64,000 bases of DNA from Jatrophihabitans endophyticus (GTDB lineage: Bacteria > Actinomycetota > Actinomycetes > Mycobacteriales > Jatrophihabitantaceae), in the NCBI RefSeq assembly GCF_900129455.1, contig NZ_FQVU01000003.1, positions 806,001 through 870,000 on the forward strand, in the 5' to 3' direction. Shown in pieces: positions 34,992 through 46,667 of this stretch. The notes under the pieces were generated by a model, which did not search any database, was not told the DNA's origin, and saw only the letters and a program-made list of their open reading frames with translations. Made by a program: the position numbers and the translations under genes. The first letter of the stretch is position 1; every line of letters starts with the position of its first letter.

Positions 34992-35014
34992 TTGTCGGTC
35001 GACGTCATTACTCT
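34992..35014 (+). promoter_or_regulatory. LexA-independent DNA-damage promoter (RecA-NDp / PafBC type) of uvrA
   Basis: TTGTCGGTC (34992-35000), exactly 8 nt, then TACTCT (35009-35014). The published actinobacterial motif is TTGTCRGTG-N8-TAnnnT; all invariant positions match and only the terminal G is C. It lies 36 nt upstream of the uvrA GTG and predicts a leader of about 30 nt containing an AAGAGAG ribosome-binding site. Confidence 0.8.
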
Positions 35015-35050
35015 CGGGACCGACCTGCGCACTCGACAAGAGAGATCCGC

Positions 35051-37987
<2,937 letters not shown>

Positions 37988-38025
37988 CCCGTCGGCCGGC
38001 GACCCCGGAGGTCGGCGTCGCGGTC

Positions 38026-38076
38026 TTGAGCGGTTGCTCAATTCGCTGCTAGGCTCCTGTTTGAGCGATCGCTCAA
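38026..38076 (+). promoter_or_regulatory. TetR-operon promoter with two operators
   Basis: TTGAGCGGTTGCTCAA (38026-38041) and the perfect 16-bp palindrome TTGAGCGATCGCTCAA (38061-38076) share the half-site TTGAGC/GCTCAA. Between them is TAGGCT (38050-38055), 18 nt after TTGAGC, so the first operator covers the -35 and the second the start region. The TetR gene is the second gene downstream: a classical autorepressed unit. Confidence 0.85.
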
Positions 38077-38088
38077 CGGAGGGGGACC

Positions 38089-38712
38089 ATGACGACGGCG
38101 GACGCGGTGGCGCGGTGCTGCGGGATCGGTGCGGTCGCCGGCTTGGTGAGCGGCGCCGCCGTCGGGACGATGGTCTTCCCGCTGTTCGGGACGGTGTGTG
38201 GGGCGGGTTACGGCGTGGTCGTCGGCCTCGTCCTCGGCCTCGTGGAGTCCGCGGTGCTCGTCCCGCTGGCGGCCGCGGGCGCGGGTCTGGGGGTGCTGCG
38301 GGCCGCGGGGGCGGCGACGGCCGCGGCCGGGATGGCGGCGTTCGCCCACGGGGTCGCCGACGTCACGGGTCGGTCGCTCGTGGGTCTGCTCGTGCTGGCC
38401 GCCGGCGTCGGCGCCGCCCTCACCCGGCGAGCCGTCCGACCGCAGGCGGCGAATGTGCCGTTCACCTCCCCGATCGCGCGCGTCGCGGCCGTCGTCGTCA
38501 CGGTGGCGACGGTGATCGGCACGGTGACCGGCGCCCTGATCGGCATGCGGGTGGACCGGTCGGCGGCGTGGTTCGCGGCCGTCGAGGGCCTGCTCGCCGG
38601 CGCGGTGGTGGGTCTGCACGGCGCAGCGGTCGTCACCCTCGTCATGCTCGGCCGGGAGCGACGGCACCGCGCGCCGCGGTCCGGCCGCGCGACCACGGCG
38701 CCGCGACGGTGA
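38089..38712 (+). CDS. hypothetical multi-pass membrane protein of the TetR operon
   Basis: A 207-residue hydrophobic protein with about six Gly/Ala/Val-rich helices arranged as two similar halves, each holding a Gly-rich [11 protein letters not shown] / [10 protein letters not shown]-type segment, and a basic C-terminal tail. I recognise no family. GGAGGGGG lies 5 nt before the ATG. It overlaps the TetR gene by GTGA, so the regulator and this protein are co-expressed and co-repressed; a small-molecule efflux or tolerance role is an inference from that pairing only. Confidence 0.82.
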   Translation: MTTADAVARCCGIGAVAGLVSGAAVGTMVFPLFGTVCGAGYGVVVGLVLGLVESAVLVPLAAAGAGLGVLRAAGAATAAAGMAAFAHGVADVTGRSLVGLLVLAAGVGAALTRRAVRPQAANVPFTSPIARVAAVVVTVATVIGTVTGALIGMRVDRSAAWFAAVEGLLAGAVVGLHGAAVVTLVMLGRERRHRAPRSGRATTAPRR

Positions 38713-39338
38713 GCGACACCCGGGCGCGGCTGTTGGCCGCGGCGGCCGCGACACTGCGCGACGAGGGCATCGCGGGGCTGTCGGCCCGCACGGTCGCCGC
38801 GCGGGCCGAGGTCAACCAGGCGTTGATCTTCTACCACTACAAGACCCTGCCGGGGCTGGTCGACGCCGCGGTGCGGACGTCGGTCGAGGACAGTGTGGCG
38901 TCCTACCGCGCGCGGTTCGCGGCGGTCGGCTCGCTCGTCGAGCTGCTGCGGGTCGGCCGCGAGCTGCACGAGCGGGAGCGCTCGCTCGGGAACGTGGCGA
39001 TGATGGCGCAGCTGCTGGCCGGGGCCCAGCGTGATCCCGTGCTCGCCGGGGCGGCACGCCACGCGATGACCCGGTGGAACGCCGAGATCGAGGCGGTCGT
39101 GCGTCGCGTGCTCGCCGGCAGCCCGCTGGCCGAGATCGCGGACCCGGCGGGCACGGCGGCGGCGATCAGCGCGGGCTTCCTCGGCCTGGAGCTCTACGAG
39201 GGGGTGGACGCCGCCGGGGCCACCGCCGCGCTCGACGCGTTGGAGCGGCTGGGCGCCCTCGTGGAGGTCGTCGACGACCTCGGGCCGGTGGCGCGCCGGG
39301 CGCTCCGGGCGAAGGTGCGTCGCCTCGGCCGGCCCTGA
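38709..39338 (+). CDS. TetR-family transcriptional regulator
   Basis: A 209-residue repressor. The N-terminal helix-turn-helix [37 protein letters not shown] (shown in part) is canonical; the remaining helices form the ligand-binding domain. GTG 38709 overlaps the upstream stop. The operator pair at 38026-38076 is its likely target, giving negative autoregulation of both genes. Ligand unknown. Confidence 0.93.
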   Translation: MSDTRARLLAAAAATLRDEGIAGLSARTVAARAEVNQALIFYHYKTLPGLVDAAVRTSVEDSVASYRARFAAVGSLVELLRVGRELHERERSLGNVAMMAQLLAGAQRDPVLAGAARHAMTRWNAEIEAVVRRVLAGSPLAEIADPAGTAAAISAGFLGLELYEGVDAAGATAALDALERLGALVEVVDDLGPVARRALRAKVRRLGRP

Positions 39339-39367
39339 CGGCGCGAGCGCGGAGCCGACCGAGGCCG

Positions 39368-39421
39368 GTGATCCACATCCGGTTCCCGTCGTCCTGGCGG
39401 CGGTAACCGGGTGTGGATCAC
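39368..39421. repeat. 54-bp palindromic element, copy 2
   Basis: Arms 39368-39384 and 39405-39421 (17 nt each, one mismatch) flank a 20-nt centre, the same size as copy 1. Stem bases differ from copy 1 in a compensated way (CGCTT/AAGCG there, CGGTT/AACCG here). It lies between the tetR stop and the MFS gene, both on the plus strand, so it can act as the tetR terminator. Confidence 0.85.
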
Positions 39422-39484
39422 CTGATCGGGGCGCGCATCGCATCGCGCCCGAAACCTGTCGCTACCCCGTGCGACGCTGAGGCG

Positions 39485-40717
39485 GTGATCGAGTCGTACC
39501 GCGCCGTGCTGCGCCACGGCGACGTACGACGGGTCCTGCTGCTCGGCACGATCGTGCGGGTCCCGCTGTGGGCGGCGAACGTGATCCTCACCCTGCACGT
39601 CGTCACCACGCTCGACCGGTCCTATGCCGCCGCCGGCCTGCTCGCGGCGGTCGCCACGGTGGCGCTGAGCGTGAGCGCGCCGTGGCGTGGGCGGCGGCTC
39701 GACCGCGACGGGCTGCGCGCGGCCGTCGCACCGTCGCTGGTGGTCCTCGCCGGCTGCTGGTCGGTCGCCCCGTTCGTCGGATACTGGCCGCTGCTCGTCT
39801 TGGCCGCCGTGGCGGGCCTGTTCGAGGTGCCGTCGTTCTCCATCGTGCGGCAGGTGCTGCTGCGCGCCGTCCCCGAGGGGCAGCGCACCACGGCGCTGTC
39901 GATCGACTCGGTGGCCGTCGAGGTGTCGTTCATGATCGGCCCCGCGCTGGGCGTCGTGCTCGCCACCTACCTGCCGACCTCGTGGGCGCTGTTCGCGTGC
40001 CAGTTCGCGTCGGTCGCCGGCGGCGTCGCGATCTGGCTCGCCGACCCGCCGCTGCGGGGCACCCCGGCGCCGGCCGCGCCCGCCGACCCGGCGCCGGCCG
40101 CGCCCACCGGTCACCGTCCGCCCGCGGTGCGCGACTGGCTCGACCTGCGCGTCGGCGCACTGCTCGTCATGAGCGCCGCGGCCACCATGGTGCTCACCGG
40201 CACCGACGTGGGCGTGGTCGCCGCGTTGCGCGACATGGACCACCAGACCTGGATCGGCTGGGAGCTCGCGGTCTGGGGCGCTGGGTCGGCGGTGGGCGGT
40301 CTCGTGTACGGCGCGCTGCGGCGCACGATCCCGGTCGCGGCGCTGCTGGCGCTGCTGGCGGCGACGGCGCTGCCGGTGGCCCTCGGCGGGGAGCCGCTGC
40401 TGCTCGCGGCGCTGCTGTTCGTCACGGGGTTCTGGTGCGCCCCGACCGTCACCGCGTCGGTCGACGAGCTGACGCGCTTCGTGCCCGAGCGCGTCCGGGG
40501 CGAGGCGCTCGGGTGGCACGGCTCGGCGCTGACGCTGGGCTCGGGCGTGGGCGCGCCGCTCGCGGGGATCGCGATCGACCACGTGGGGTGGCGCGGCGGA
40601 TTCGTGCTGCCCGCGCTGCTCGGTCTGCTGGCCGCGGCGTTCGGGTGGGCGGCGTCGCGCCGTGGGGTGGAGCGGACGGCGACGACCACCGCCCGGCGTC
40701 CGCTCGTGGAGACCTGA
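39485..40717 (+). CDS. major facilitator superfamily transporter
   Basis: A 410-residue transporter with about 12 TM helices. The loop after helices 2-3 (APWRGRRLDRDGLR) is the A-motif-like Arg-rich region; a Pro/Ala linker (about 185-205) separates the halves. The fold resembles multidrug-type exporters; substrate unknown. GTG 39485 is chosen (6 nt after GACGCT, protein starts just before helix 1). An earlier in-frame GTG at 39413 lies inside the palindrome and would add 24 unconserved residues. Confidence 0.85.
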   Translation: MIESYRAVLRHGDVRRVLLLGTIVRVPLWAANVILTLHVVTTLDRSYAAAGLLAAVATVALSVSAPWRGRRLDRDGLRAAVAPSLVVLAGCWSVAPFVGYWPLLVLAAVAGLFEVPSFSIVRQVLLRAVPEGQRTTALSIDSVAVEVSFMIGPALGVVLATYLPTSWALFACQFASVAGGVAIWLADPPLRGTPAPAAPADPAPAAPTGHRPPAVRDWLDLRVGALLVMSAAATMVLTGTDVGVVAALRDMDHQTWIGWELAVWGAGSAVGGLVYGALRRTIPVAALLALLAATALPVALGGEPLLLAALLFVTGFWCAPTVTASVDELTRFVPERVRGEALGWHGSALTLGSGVGAPLAGIAIDHVGWRGGFVLPALLGLLAAAFGWAASRRGVERTATTTARRPLVET

Positions 40718-40755
40718 GCGGGCCGGCGCCGGTCGGTGCAGCAGAATCGGACGCC

Positions 40756-41808
40756 ATGGACCCCGCTGCCGACCTGCCCGCGATCGACCCGACGCTCCGA
40801 CGCTTCGTCGCCGGGCTGCCCAAGGCCGAGCTGCACGTCCATCATGTCGGGTCGGCGTCCCCGCAGGTCGTGGCCGAGCTCGCCGCCCGTCACGAGGGTG
40901 CGTCGCCGGTGCCCGCCGACCCGGCGCTGCTGGCCGACTACTTCCGCTTCACGGACTTCGCGCACTTCATCACCGTCTACCTCTCGGTGGTCGACCTGAT
41001 CCGCGACGCGGAGGACGTGTGGACGCTGACCCACGGCATCGCCCGCGACCTCGCCGACCAGAACGTGCGCTACGCCGAGCTGACGCTCACGCCGTACTCG
41101 TCGGTGGTGCGCGGGGTGCCGGCCGCGGCGTACTGCGAGGCGGTCGAGGACGCCCGCCGGCGCGCCCGCGAGGACTTCGGCGTGGCGCTGTCGTGGTGCT
41201 TCGACATCCCGGGTGAGGCCGGGCTCCCGGCCGCGGACACGACCCTGGAGATCGCCACCCGCTACCGCCCCGACGGCCTGGTCAGCTTCGGGCTGGGCGG
41301 TCCCGAGATCGGCGTCCCGCGTGCGCAGTTCGCGCCCCACTTCCGGGCCGCGATCGCCGAGGGGCTGCACAGCGTCCCGCACGCGGGGGAGTCCACCGGA
41401 CCGGAGACCGTCTGGGACGCGCTCGACCACCTGGGCGCCGAACGCATCGGGCACGGCATCGCCGCGGCGGCCGATCCCAGGCTGCTCGCGCATCTCGCGG
41501 AGCAGGGCATCCCGCTCGAGGTGTGCCCGACCTCGAACGTCCGTACCCGCTCGGTGCCGAGCCTGGCCGAGCACCCGCTGCCGGCGCTGGTCGCCGCAGG
41601 GGTGCCGGTGACGATCAACTCCGACGACCCGCCGATGTTCTCGACGACCCTCAACCAGGAGTACGCGGTCGCCGCGCAGCTGCTCGGCCTCACCGAGCAC
41701 GGTGTCGCCGAGCTGGCCCGCGCAGCCGTCCGCGCCTCGTTCCTGGACGAGCCCGGGAAGGCGTTGCTGCTCGCCGAGATCGACGACTACCGCGACACGG
41801 CCGGCTGA
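40756..41808 (+). CDS. add: adenosine-deaminase-family enzyme with altered substrate motif
   Basis: A 350-residue amidohydrolase of the adenosine/adenine deaminase family. Zinc ligands: KAELHVHHVGS near the N-terminus, SVPHAGESTGPE (His and catalytic Glu), ERIGHGI, and TINSDDPPMF (Asp pair). Family members that use adenosine have H-x-H-L-D-G at the first site, where the Asp contacts the ribose 5' side; here the residues are H-V-H-H-V-G. The reaction (deamination at C6 of a purine) is likely kept, but the true substrate may not be adenosine. 6-amino-6-deoxyfutalosine is one alternative. ATG 40756. Confidence 0.85.
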   Translation: MDPAADLPAIDPTLRRFVAGLPKAELHVHHVGSASPQVVAELAARHEGASPVPADPALLADYFRFTDFAHFITVYLSVVDLIRDAEDVWTLTHGIARDLADQNVRYAELTLTPYSSVVRGVPAAAYCEAVEDARRRAREDFGVALSWCFDIPGEAGLPAADTTLEIATRYRPDGLVSFGLGGPEIGVPRAQFAPHFRAAIAEGLHSVPHAGESTGPETVWDALDHLGAERIGHGIAAAADPRLLAHLAEQGIPLEVCPTSNVRTRSVPSLAEHPLPALVAAGVPVTINSDDPPMFSTTLNQEYAVAAQLLGLTEHGVAELARAAVRASFLDEPGKALLLAEIDDYRDTAG

Positions 41809-41829
41809 GAGATCGGCAGCGAGCACGCG

Positions 41830-41859
41830 TTGACCTCACGCCCGCGGGCAGGGCAGGTT
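41830..41859 (+). promoter_or_regulatory. promoter of the secreted C-x5-C repeat protein
   Basis: TTGACC (41830-41835) and CAGGTT (41854-41859), 18 nt apart. A leader of about 22 nt would follow, containing GGAGGGGG before GTG 41888. Confidence 0.45.
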
Positions 41860-41887
41860 TACCCCACCTGAGTGGAGGGGGCAGCTC

Positions 41888-43567
41888 GTGCGGTTCGTCC
41901 GGTTCCTGTTCGTCGTCGTGCTCGTCGGTGGCGGAGTGCTCGCCGCGGCCGGGGTGTCGGCCGAGGCGCGCGCCCCGCGGCCGGTCATCACGTCGGTCGA
42001 GGCCGCCTACGGCTCGAGCGTCGGCTACGCCCACCTGATCATCCACGGCCGTCACCTCACCGGCGGCACGGTGACCGTCGCCGGCCGCCGCACGGACGCC
42101 ACGGTGATCGACGCCGAGGTCATCACCGCCTTTCCGGCCGGCCACCGCCACGGCACCCGCTTCCCGGTCGTCGTCCGGACGAAGGCCGGGACGTCGAACA
42201 CGGCGCGCTACGAGTTCCGGCACGCCCGCCAGCCCGGCACCCTGCGCGCCGTCGCCGCCGAGGCCGCACCCGGCGGGAAGGCCGCCGACCTCGAGTACTC
42301 GGCGACCCGGTGTCCCGCCGTCGGCACCTGCATCAGCCTCGGCTCCGACTTCAGCGGTGCCGGCCCCGTCGCCCGGGTCACGACGAACGGCCGGACGATC
42401 ACGCAGCGGGTCCCGGTCCCGGCCGACTCCGACGGTGACGGCACCGCCGATCTCGCCGACCTCGCGTGCCCCACCGCGACCTACTGCGTGGCCGTCGGCG
42501 GCTACAACGCCGACAGCGCGAGCCTGATCAGCACCTGGGACGGCCGCGCCTGGACCTCGGTGACGGCGCCCGTCCCGCCCGAGGGCGACAACGGGGCCGT
42601 GGGCGCCCTGCTCCACGTGGCGTGCGGCGGCCCGGGGCACTGCGTCGCGTTCGACCAGCAGCACGTCTACACCCTGGACGGCGGCACGTGGCAGGTCACC
42701 GCGGCGCCCGTGCCCGCCGGCTCGCGTCACGTCGTCCTCGACCACGTCTCCTGCCCGGTCGCCGGGTGGTGCACGGTCACCGGCTCCGCCGACACCGCGA
42801 CGACGAGCCGGAACATCGTCGCGGTCCGGGCGGGGACCACCTGGACGTCGCGGTTCCTGCCGAATCCGCCGCACTGGAAACAGAAGTTCAACCCCGACGT
42901 CGACGGTCTCGACTGCGCGCACCGGGACCGGTGCACCCTGCTGGCCGGCGGGCTCGCCGGTGGCGGCGCCGCGCCGCTGTCGTTCGCGACGCTGCACGGC
43001 GGCGCCGTGCACTGGACCGCGGTGCCGGTGCCGGCCGACGCGAGGTCGGCCACCGCGTGGGCCGTGGCCGTCGAGGGCGACGCGTCGCTGCGCTGCCCGA
43101 CGACCGGCACCTGCTGGGCGCTGGCCGCCTACTCGGTCCGCGGGCTGTCCGGCCGGCGGGGACTCCAACCGGTCGCGCTGCGCCTGCACGACGGCACGAC
43201 GGCACGCGTCTTCCCCATGCCCCGTCCTGCGACGTCGAGGACGGGGTGGTTCGCACTGTCCGACCTGGCCTGCGCGAACCCGAGTGCGTGCGTCGCCGTG
43301 GGATCACGCGGCGACGGCGACGCGAACGACGTCCGCGGCGACGCGATCGTCGAGACCTACGCCGACGGCGTGTGGACGCCGGTGGCCGCGCCGAGCCCGA
43401 AGGGACGTCCGAGGTACTCGGGCTACGAGTTCACCGCCGTCGACTGCGCCGCGGTCGGGCGGTGCACCGCGGTCGGGGACTACAACTACGACCACGACCC
43501 CGACGCGGGGGAGGGTGAACCCCTCGAGAAGTCGAGGCCGGTGATCCTGGACATCACCCCTCGCTGA
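41888..43567 (+). CDS. secreted protein: IPT/TIG-like domain plus eight Cys-x5-Cys repeats
   Basis: A 559-residue exported protein. Residues 1-28 are a Sec signal peptide (MRFVRFLFVVVLVGGGVLAAAG ... EARA, shown in part). Next comes a ~85-residue IPT/TIG-like beta-sandwich (PVITSVEAAYGSSVGYAHLIIHG). The rest holds eight repeats of the form hydrophobic-C-x5-C-hydrophobic (RCPAVGTC, ACPTATYC, ACGGPGHC, SCPVAGWC, DCAHRDRC, RCPTTGTC, ACANPSAC, DCAAVGRC), spaced by about 45-60 residues, often followed by VGxY. This suggests a disulphide-stapled beta-propeller. No enzyme motif seen. GGAGGGGG precedes GTG 41888. Confidence 0.85.
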   Translation: MRFVRFLFVVVLVGGGVLAAAGVSAEARAPRPVITSVEAAYGSSVGYAHLIIHGRHLTGGTVTVAGRRTDATVIDAEVITAFPAGHRHGTRFPVVVRTKAGTSNTARYEFRHARQPGTLRAVAAEAAPGGKAADLEYSATRCPAVGTCISLGSDFSGAGPVARVTTNGRTITQRVPVPADSDGDGTADLADLACPTATYCVAVGGYNADSASLISTWDGRAWTSVTAPVPPEGDNGAVGALLHVACGGPGHCVAFDQQHVYTLDGGTWQVTAAPVPAGSRHVVLDHVSCPVAGWCTVTGSADTATTSRNIVAVRAGTTWTSRFLPNPPHWKQKFNPDVDGLDCAHRDRCTLLAGGLAGGGAAPLSFATLHGGAVHWTAVPVPADARSATAWAVAVEGDASLRCPTTGTCWALAAYSVRGLSGRRGLQPVALRLHDGTTARVFPMPRPATSRTGWFALSDLACANPSACVAVGSRGDGDANDVRGDAIVETYADGVWTPVAAPSPKGRPRYSGYEFTAVDCAAVGRCTAVGDYNYDHDPDAGEGEPLEKSRPVILDITPR

Positions 43568-43605
43568 CCCGATCGGCGCCGGGGCTGCACCGTGCGGCGA
43601 GGGGG

Positions 43606-43695
43606 AGCCAGCGCCCGGAAGCCCAGCGCCCGTAAGCCCAGCGCCCGGAAGCCCAGCGCCCGTAAGCCCAGCGCCCGTAAGCCCAGCGCCCGGAA
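43606..43695 (+). repeat. six 15-bp tandem repeats upstream of uvrC
   Basis: Six units of GCCCAGCGCCCGKAA (first unit slightly divergent), with K = G,T,G,T,T,G in order. The array is intergenic, starts 39 bp after the preceding stop and ends 17 bp before the uvrC TAACCT hexamer. No spacers, so not CRISPR. Confidence 0.95.
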
Positions 43696-43712
43696 GCGTC
43701 GCCCCCGGCTAC

Positions 43713-43718
43713 TAACCT
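43713..43718 (+). promoter_or_regulatory. uvrC -10 element, leaderless type
   Basis: TAACCT, followed by GGAGGAC (7 nt) and GTG 43726. The -35 position falls in the last 15-bp repeat unit. Confidence 0.5.
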
Positions 43719-43725
43719 GGAGGAC

Positions 43726-45750
43726 GTGCCCGACCCGTCCACGTATCGCCCCGCTCCCGGGACGATCCCGCTGGAGCCGGGCGTCTACAAGTTCCGCGAC
43801 GAGCGCGGCCGCGTCATCTACGTCGGCAAGGCAAAAAGCCTGCGGCAGCGGCTGAACTCCTACTTCGCCGACATCGCCGGACTGCACCAGCGCACCCGGC
43901 AGATGGTCACCACGGCCGCGAGCGTCGAGTGGACCGTCGTGCGCACCGAGGTCGAGGCGCTGCAGCTCGAGTACAACTGGATCAAGGAGTTCGACCCGCG
44001 CTTCAACGTCCGCTACCGCGACGACAAGTCCTACCCGTCGCTGGCCGTGACACTGTACGAGGAGTACCCGCGGCTGCAGGTGATGCGCGGCCCCAAGCGC
44101 AAGGGCGTGCGCTACTTCGGCCCCTACTCGCACGCGTGGGCGATCCGCGAGACGCTCGACCTGCTCACCCGGGTGTTTCCGGCCCGCACCTGCTCGGCCG
44201 GCGTCTTCAAGCGCGCCGGCCAGGTCGGCCGGCCGTGCCTGCTCGGCTACATCGGCAAGTGCAGCGCGCCGTGCGTGGGCCGGGTGAGCGCCGACGAGCA
44301 CCGCGACATCGTCGACGAGTTCTGCGACTTCATGGCCGGCAAGACCGACACCATGGCGCGTCGCCTCGAACGCGAGATGGTCGAGGCGAGCGGGAACCTC
44401 GAGTTCGAGCGGGCCGCCCGGCTGCGCGACGACCTCGGTGCGCTGAACCGGGCGCTGGAGAAGCAGGCCGTCGTGTTCGGTGACGGCACCGACGCCGACG
44501 TCGTCGCCTTCGCCGAGGACGAGCTCGAGGCGGCGGTGCAGGTGTTCCACGTCCGGGGCGGTCGCGTGCGCGGGCAGCGCGGGTGGGTCGTCGACCGGTT
44601 GGACGAGATGTCGACCGGCGACCTCGTCGAGCAGTTCCTCACCCAGTTCTACGGCCTGTTCACCGACGGCGGCGAGGACATCCCGCGCGAGGTGCTGGTG
44701 CCGGTGCTGCCCGACGACGCCACCGTGCTCGAGGAATGGCTGGGCGAGCGGCGGGGGCGCCGGGTCTCGGTGCGGGTGCCGCAGCGCGGCGACAAGCGGG
44801 CGCTGGCCGAGACGGTCGCACGGAACGCGGCCCAGTCGCTGAACCAGCACAAGCTCAAGCGCGCCTCGGACCTCACCGCCCGCTCGCGCGCCCTGGACGA
44901 GCTGCAGGAGAGCCTGGAGCTGCCGTCGGCGCCGCTGCGCATCGAGTGCTTCGACATCAGCCACGTGCAGGGCACGAACGTCGTGGCGAGCATGGTGGTG
45001 TTCGAGGACGGCCTGCCCCGCAAGAGCGAGTACCGACGCTTCGCGCTGCGCGACACCTCCGAGGGCACCGGCGACGTCCAGTGGATCGCCGAGGTCACCC
45101 GCCGCCGCTTCGCGCGCTACCTGAACGACCAGCTCGACGAGGGCGCCGACGCCGACAGCGATCCCGGCGCCGAGGCGGTGGAGTCCGCCGGCGAACCCGG
45201 GGTGGGCGACGCACCCCCGGCCGTGCCGTCGGGGATCGACCCGGCGACCGGACGTCCCAAGAAGTTCGCGTACCCGCCCAACCTGCTCGTCGTCGACGGG
45301 GGCGCGCCGCAGGTGGCGGCGGCCGCGGCGGTGCTGGCCGACCTCGGCATCGACGACGTGGCGCTCGTCGGCCTCGCCAAGCGACTGGAGGAGGTCTGGC
45401 TGCCGGGCCAGCCGTACCCGGCGATCCTGCCGCGGACCTCCGAGGGGCTCTACCTGCTGCAGCGGGTCCGGGACGAGGCACACCGCTTCGCCATCACCTA
45501 CCACCGGCAGAAGCGGTCCAAGGCCATGACGACCTCCGCCCTCGACGGCATCCCCGGCCTCGGCGAGACCCGCCGCAAGGCGCTGATGAAGCGGTTCGGC
45601 TCGCTCAAGCGGTTGCGGGCCGCCGACGTCACCGAGATCGTCGAGGTGCCCGGCATCGGCCGGCGGACCGCGGCGGCCATCGTCGCCGCCCTCGCCGCTG
45701 AGGGCGCGGCCGCGCCCGCCGTCAACGTCACCACCGGGGAAGTGCTGTGA
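43726..45750 (+). CDS. uvrC: excinuclease ABC subunit C
   Basis: Dual-incision nuclease of nucleotide-excision repair, 674 residues. GIY-YIG domain ([22 protein letters not shown]) makes the 3' cut, the UVR domain ([16 protein letters not shown]) binds UvrB, the RNase-H-like domain ([20 protein letters not shown] ... [11 protein letters not shown]) makes the 5' cut, and a tandem helix-hairpin-helix ([34 protein letters not shown]) closes the protein. An acidic Pro/Ala insert lies near residues 470-500. GTG start; its stop overlaps rapZ (GTGA). Confidence 0.98.
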   Translation: MPDPSTYRPAPGTIPLEPGVYKFRDERGRVIYVGKAKSLRQRLNSYFADIAGLHQRTRQMVTTAASVEWTVVRTEVEALQLEYNWIKEFDPRFNVRYRDDKSYPSLAVTLYEEYPRLQVMRGPKRKGVRYFGPYSHAWAIRETLDLLTRVFPARTCSAGVFKRAGQVGRPCLLGYIGKCSAPCVGRVSADEHRDIVDEFCDFMAGKTDTMARRLEREMVEASGNLEFERAARLRDDLGALNRALEKQAVVFGDGTDADVVAFAEDELEAAVQVFHVRGGRVRGQRGWVVDRLDEMSTGDLVEQFLTQFYGLFTDGGEDIPREVLVPVLPDDATVLEEWLGERRGRRVSVRVPQRGDKRALAETVARNAAQSLNQHKLKRASDLTARSRALDELQESLELPSAPLRIECFDISHVQGTNVVASMVVFEDGLPRKSEYRRFALRDTSEGTGDVQWIAEVTRRRFARYLNDQLDEGADADSDPGAEAVESAGEPGVGDAPPAVPSGIDPATGRPKKFAYPPNLLVVDGGAPQVAAAAAVLADLGIDDVALVGLAKRLEEVWLPGQPYPAILPRTSEGLYLLQRVRDEAHRFAITYHRQKRSKAMTTSALDGIPGLGETRRKALMKRFGSLKRLRAADVTEIVEVPGIGRRTAAAIVAALAAEGAAAPAVNVTTGEVL

Positions 45751-46667
45751 ACGAACGCGACACCACGACCGGCGCCGTCCCCGCCGACGCCGCTCCCGCC
45801 GGCGCGCTGGAGACGGTGATCATCACCGGGCTGTCCGGAGCGGGGCGCAGCACGGCGGCCAAATGCTTCGAGGACCTCGGCTTCTTCGTCGTCGACAACC
45901 TCCCGCCCGAGCTCATCGGCACCCTCGTCGACCTCGGCAGCCGCAGCCAGGGCGCGGTCACCCGGCTCGCCGTCGTCATGGACGTCCGCGGTCGGGCGTT
46001 CTCGAAGGACCTGCGCGGCACCATCCGCGGCATGCCGCGGACGTTGCGGCCGCGGGTGCTGTTCCTGGAGGCCGGCTCGGACGTCCTCGTGCGCCGCTTC
46101 GAGAGCGTGCGCCGCGCCCACCCGTTGCAGGGCGGCGGCCGCCTCGTCGACGGCATCAACGCCGAGCGGGAACTGCTCGCCGGCCTGCGCGACGACGCCG
46201 ACCTCGTCATCGACACCAGTAACCGGTCGGTGCACGACCTGCGCCGCGCCATCGAGTCGGCGTTCACCGGCCCGGCCTCCGACGACGCCCTCGCGCTGCG
46301 CGCCACCGTGCTGTCCTTCGGGTTCAAGTACGGCCTGCCGGTCGATGCCGACATGGTCGTCGACGTCCGGTTCCTGCCCAACCCGCACTGGATCCCGGAG
46401 CTGCGCGACCTCACCGGCCAGGACGAGGAGGTCAGCGACTACGTGCTGGGCCAGGAGGGCGCCACCGAGTTCCTGGACAGCTACACCGACCTGCTGCGCA
46501 TCGTCGGGGCGGGCTACCGGCGCGAGAGCAAGCGATTCCTCACCCTCGCCGTCGGCTGCACCGGCGGCAAGCACCGCTCGGTGGCGATGAGCCGGCAGCT
46601 CGCGGCCCGGCTCGATGCCATGGGGGTGCGGACCCACGTCGTGCACCGGGACCTCGGTCGTGAGTGA
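45747..46667 (+). CDS. rapZ: RapZ-family nucleotide-binding protein
   Basis: A 306-residue RapZ/YvcJ P-loop protein. Walker [10 protein letters not shown] near residue 29, [11 protein letters not shown], and the C-terminal domain with [23 protein letters not shown] and CTGGKHRSV. In enterobacteria it controls GlmS via small RNAs; in actinobacteria it always accompanies yvcK and whiA and its job is less clear. A 25-residue Ala-rich N-terminal extension precedes the core. Coupled to uvrC (GTGA) and overlapped by yvcK. Confidence 0.95.
   Translation: MNERDTTTGAVPADAAPAGALETVIITGLSGAGRSTAAKCFEDLGFFVVDNLPPELIGTLVDLGSRSQGAVTRLAVVMDVRGRAFSKDLRGTIRGMPRTLRPRVLFLEAGSDVLVRRFESVRRAHPLQGGGRLVDGINAERELLAGLRDDADLVIDTSNRSVHDLRRAIESAFTGPASDDALALRATVLSFGFKYGLPVDADMVVDVRFLPNPHWIPELRDLTGQDEEVSDYVLGQEGATEFLDSYTDLLRIVGAGYRRESKRFLTLAVGCTGGKHRSVAMSRQLAARLDAMGVRTHVVHRDLGRE

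Noticed and set aside
39413-39484. Earlier GTG start for the MFS transporter
   Set aside because: It lies in the right arm of the palindrome and adds residues unlike a transporter N-terminus; GTG 39485 has a -10-like hexamer 6 nt upstream.
43606-43695. CRISPR array
   Set aside because: Units are contiguous 15-mers without spacers and there are no cas genes in the window.
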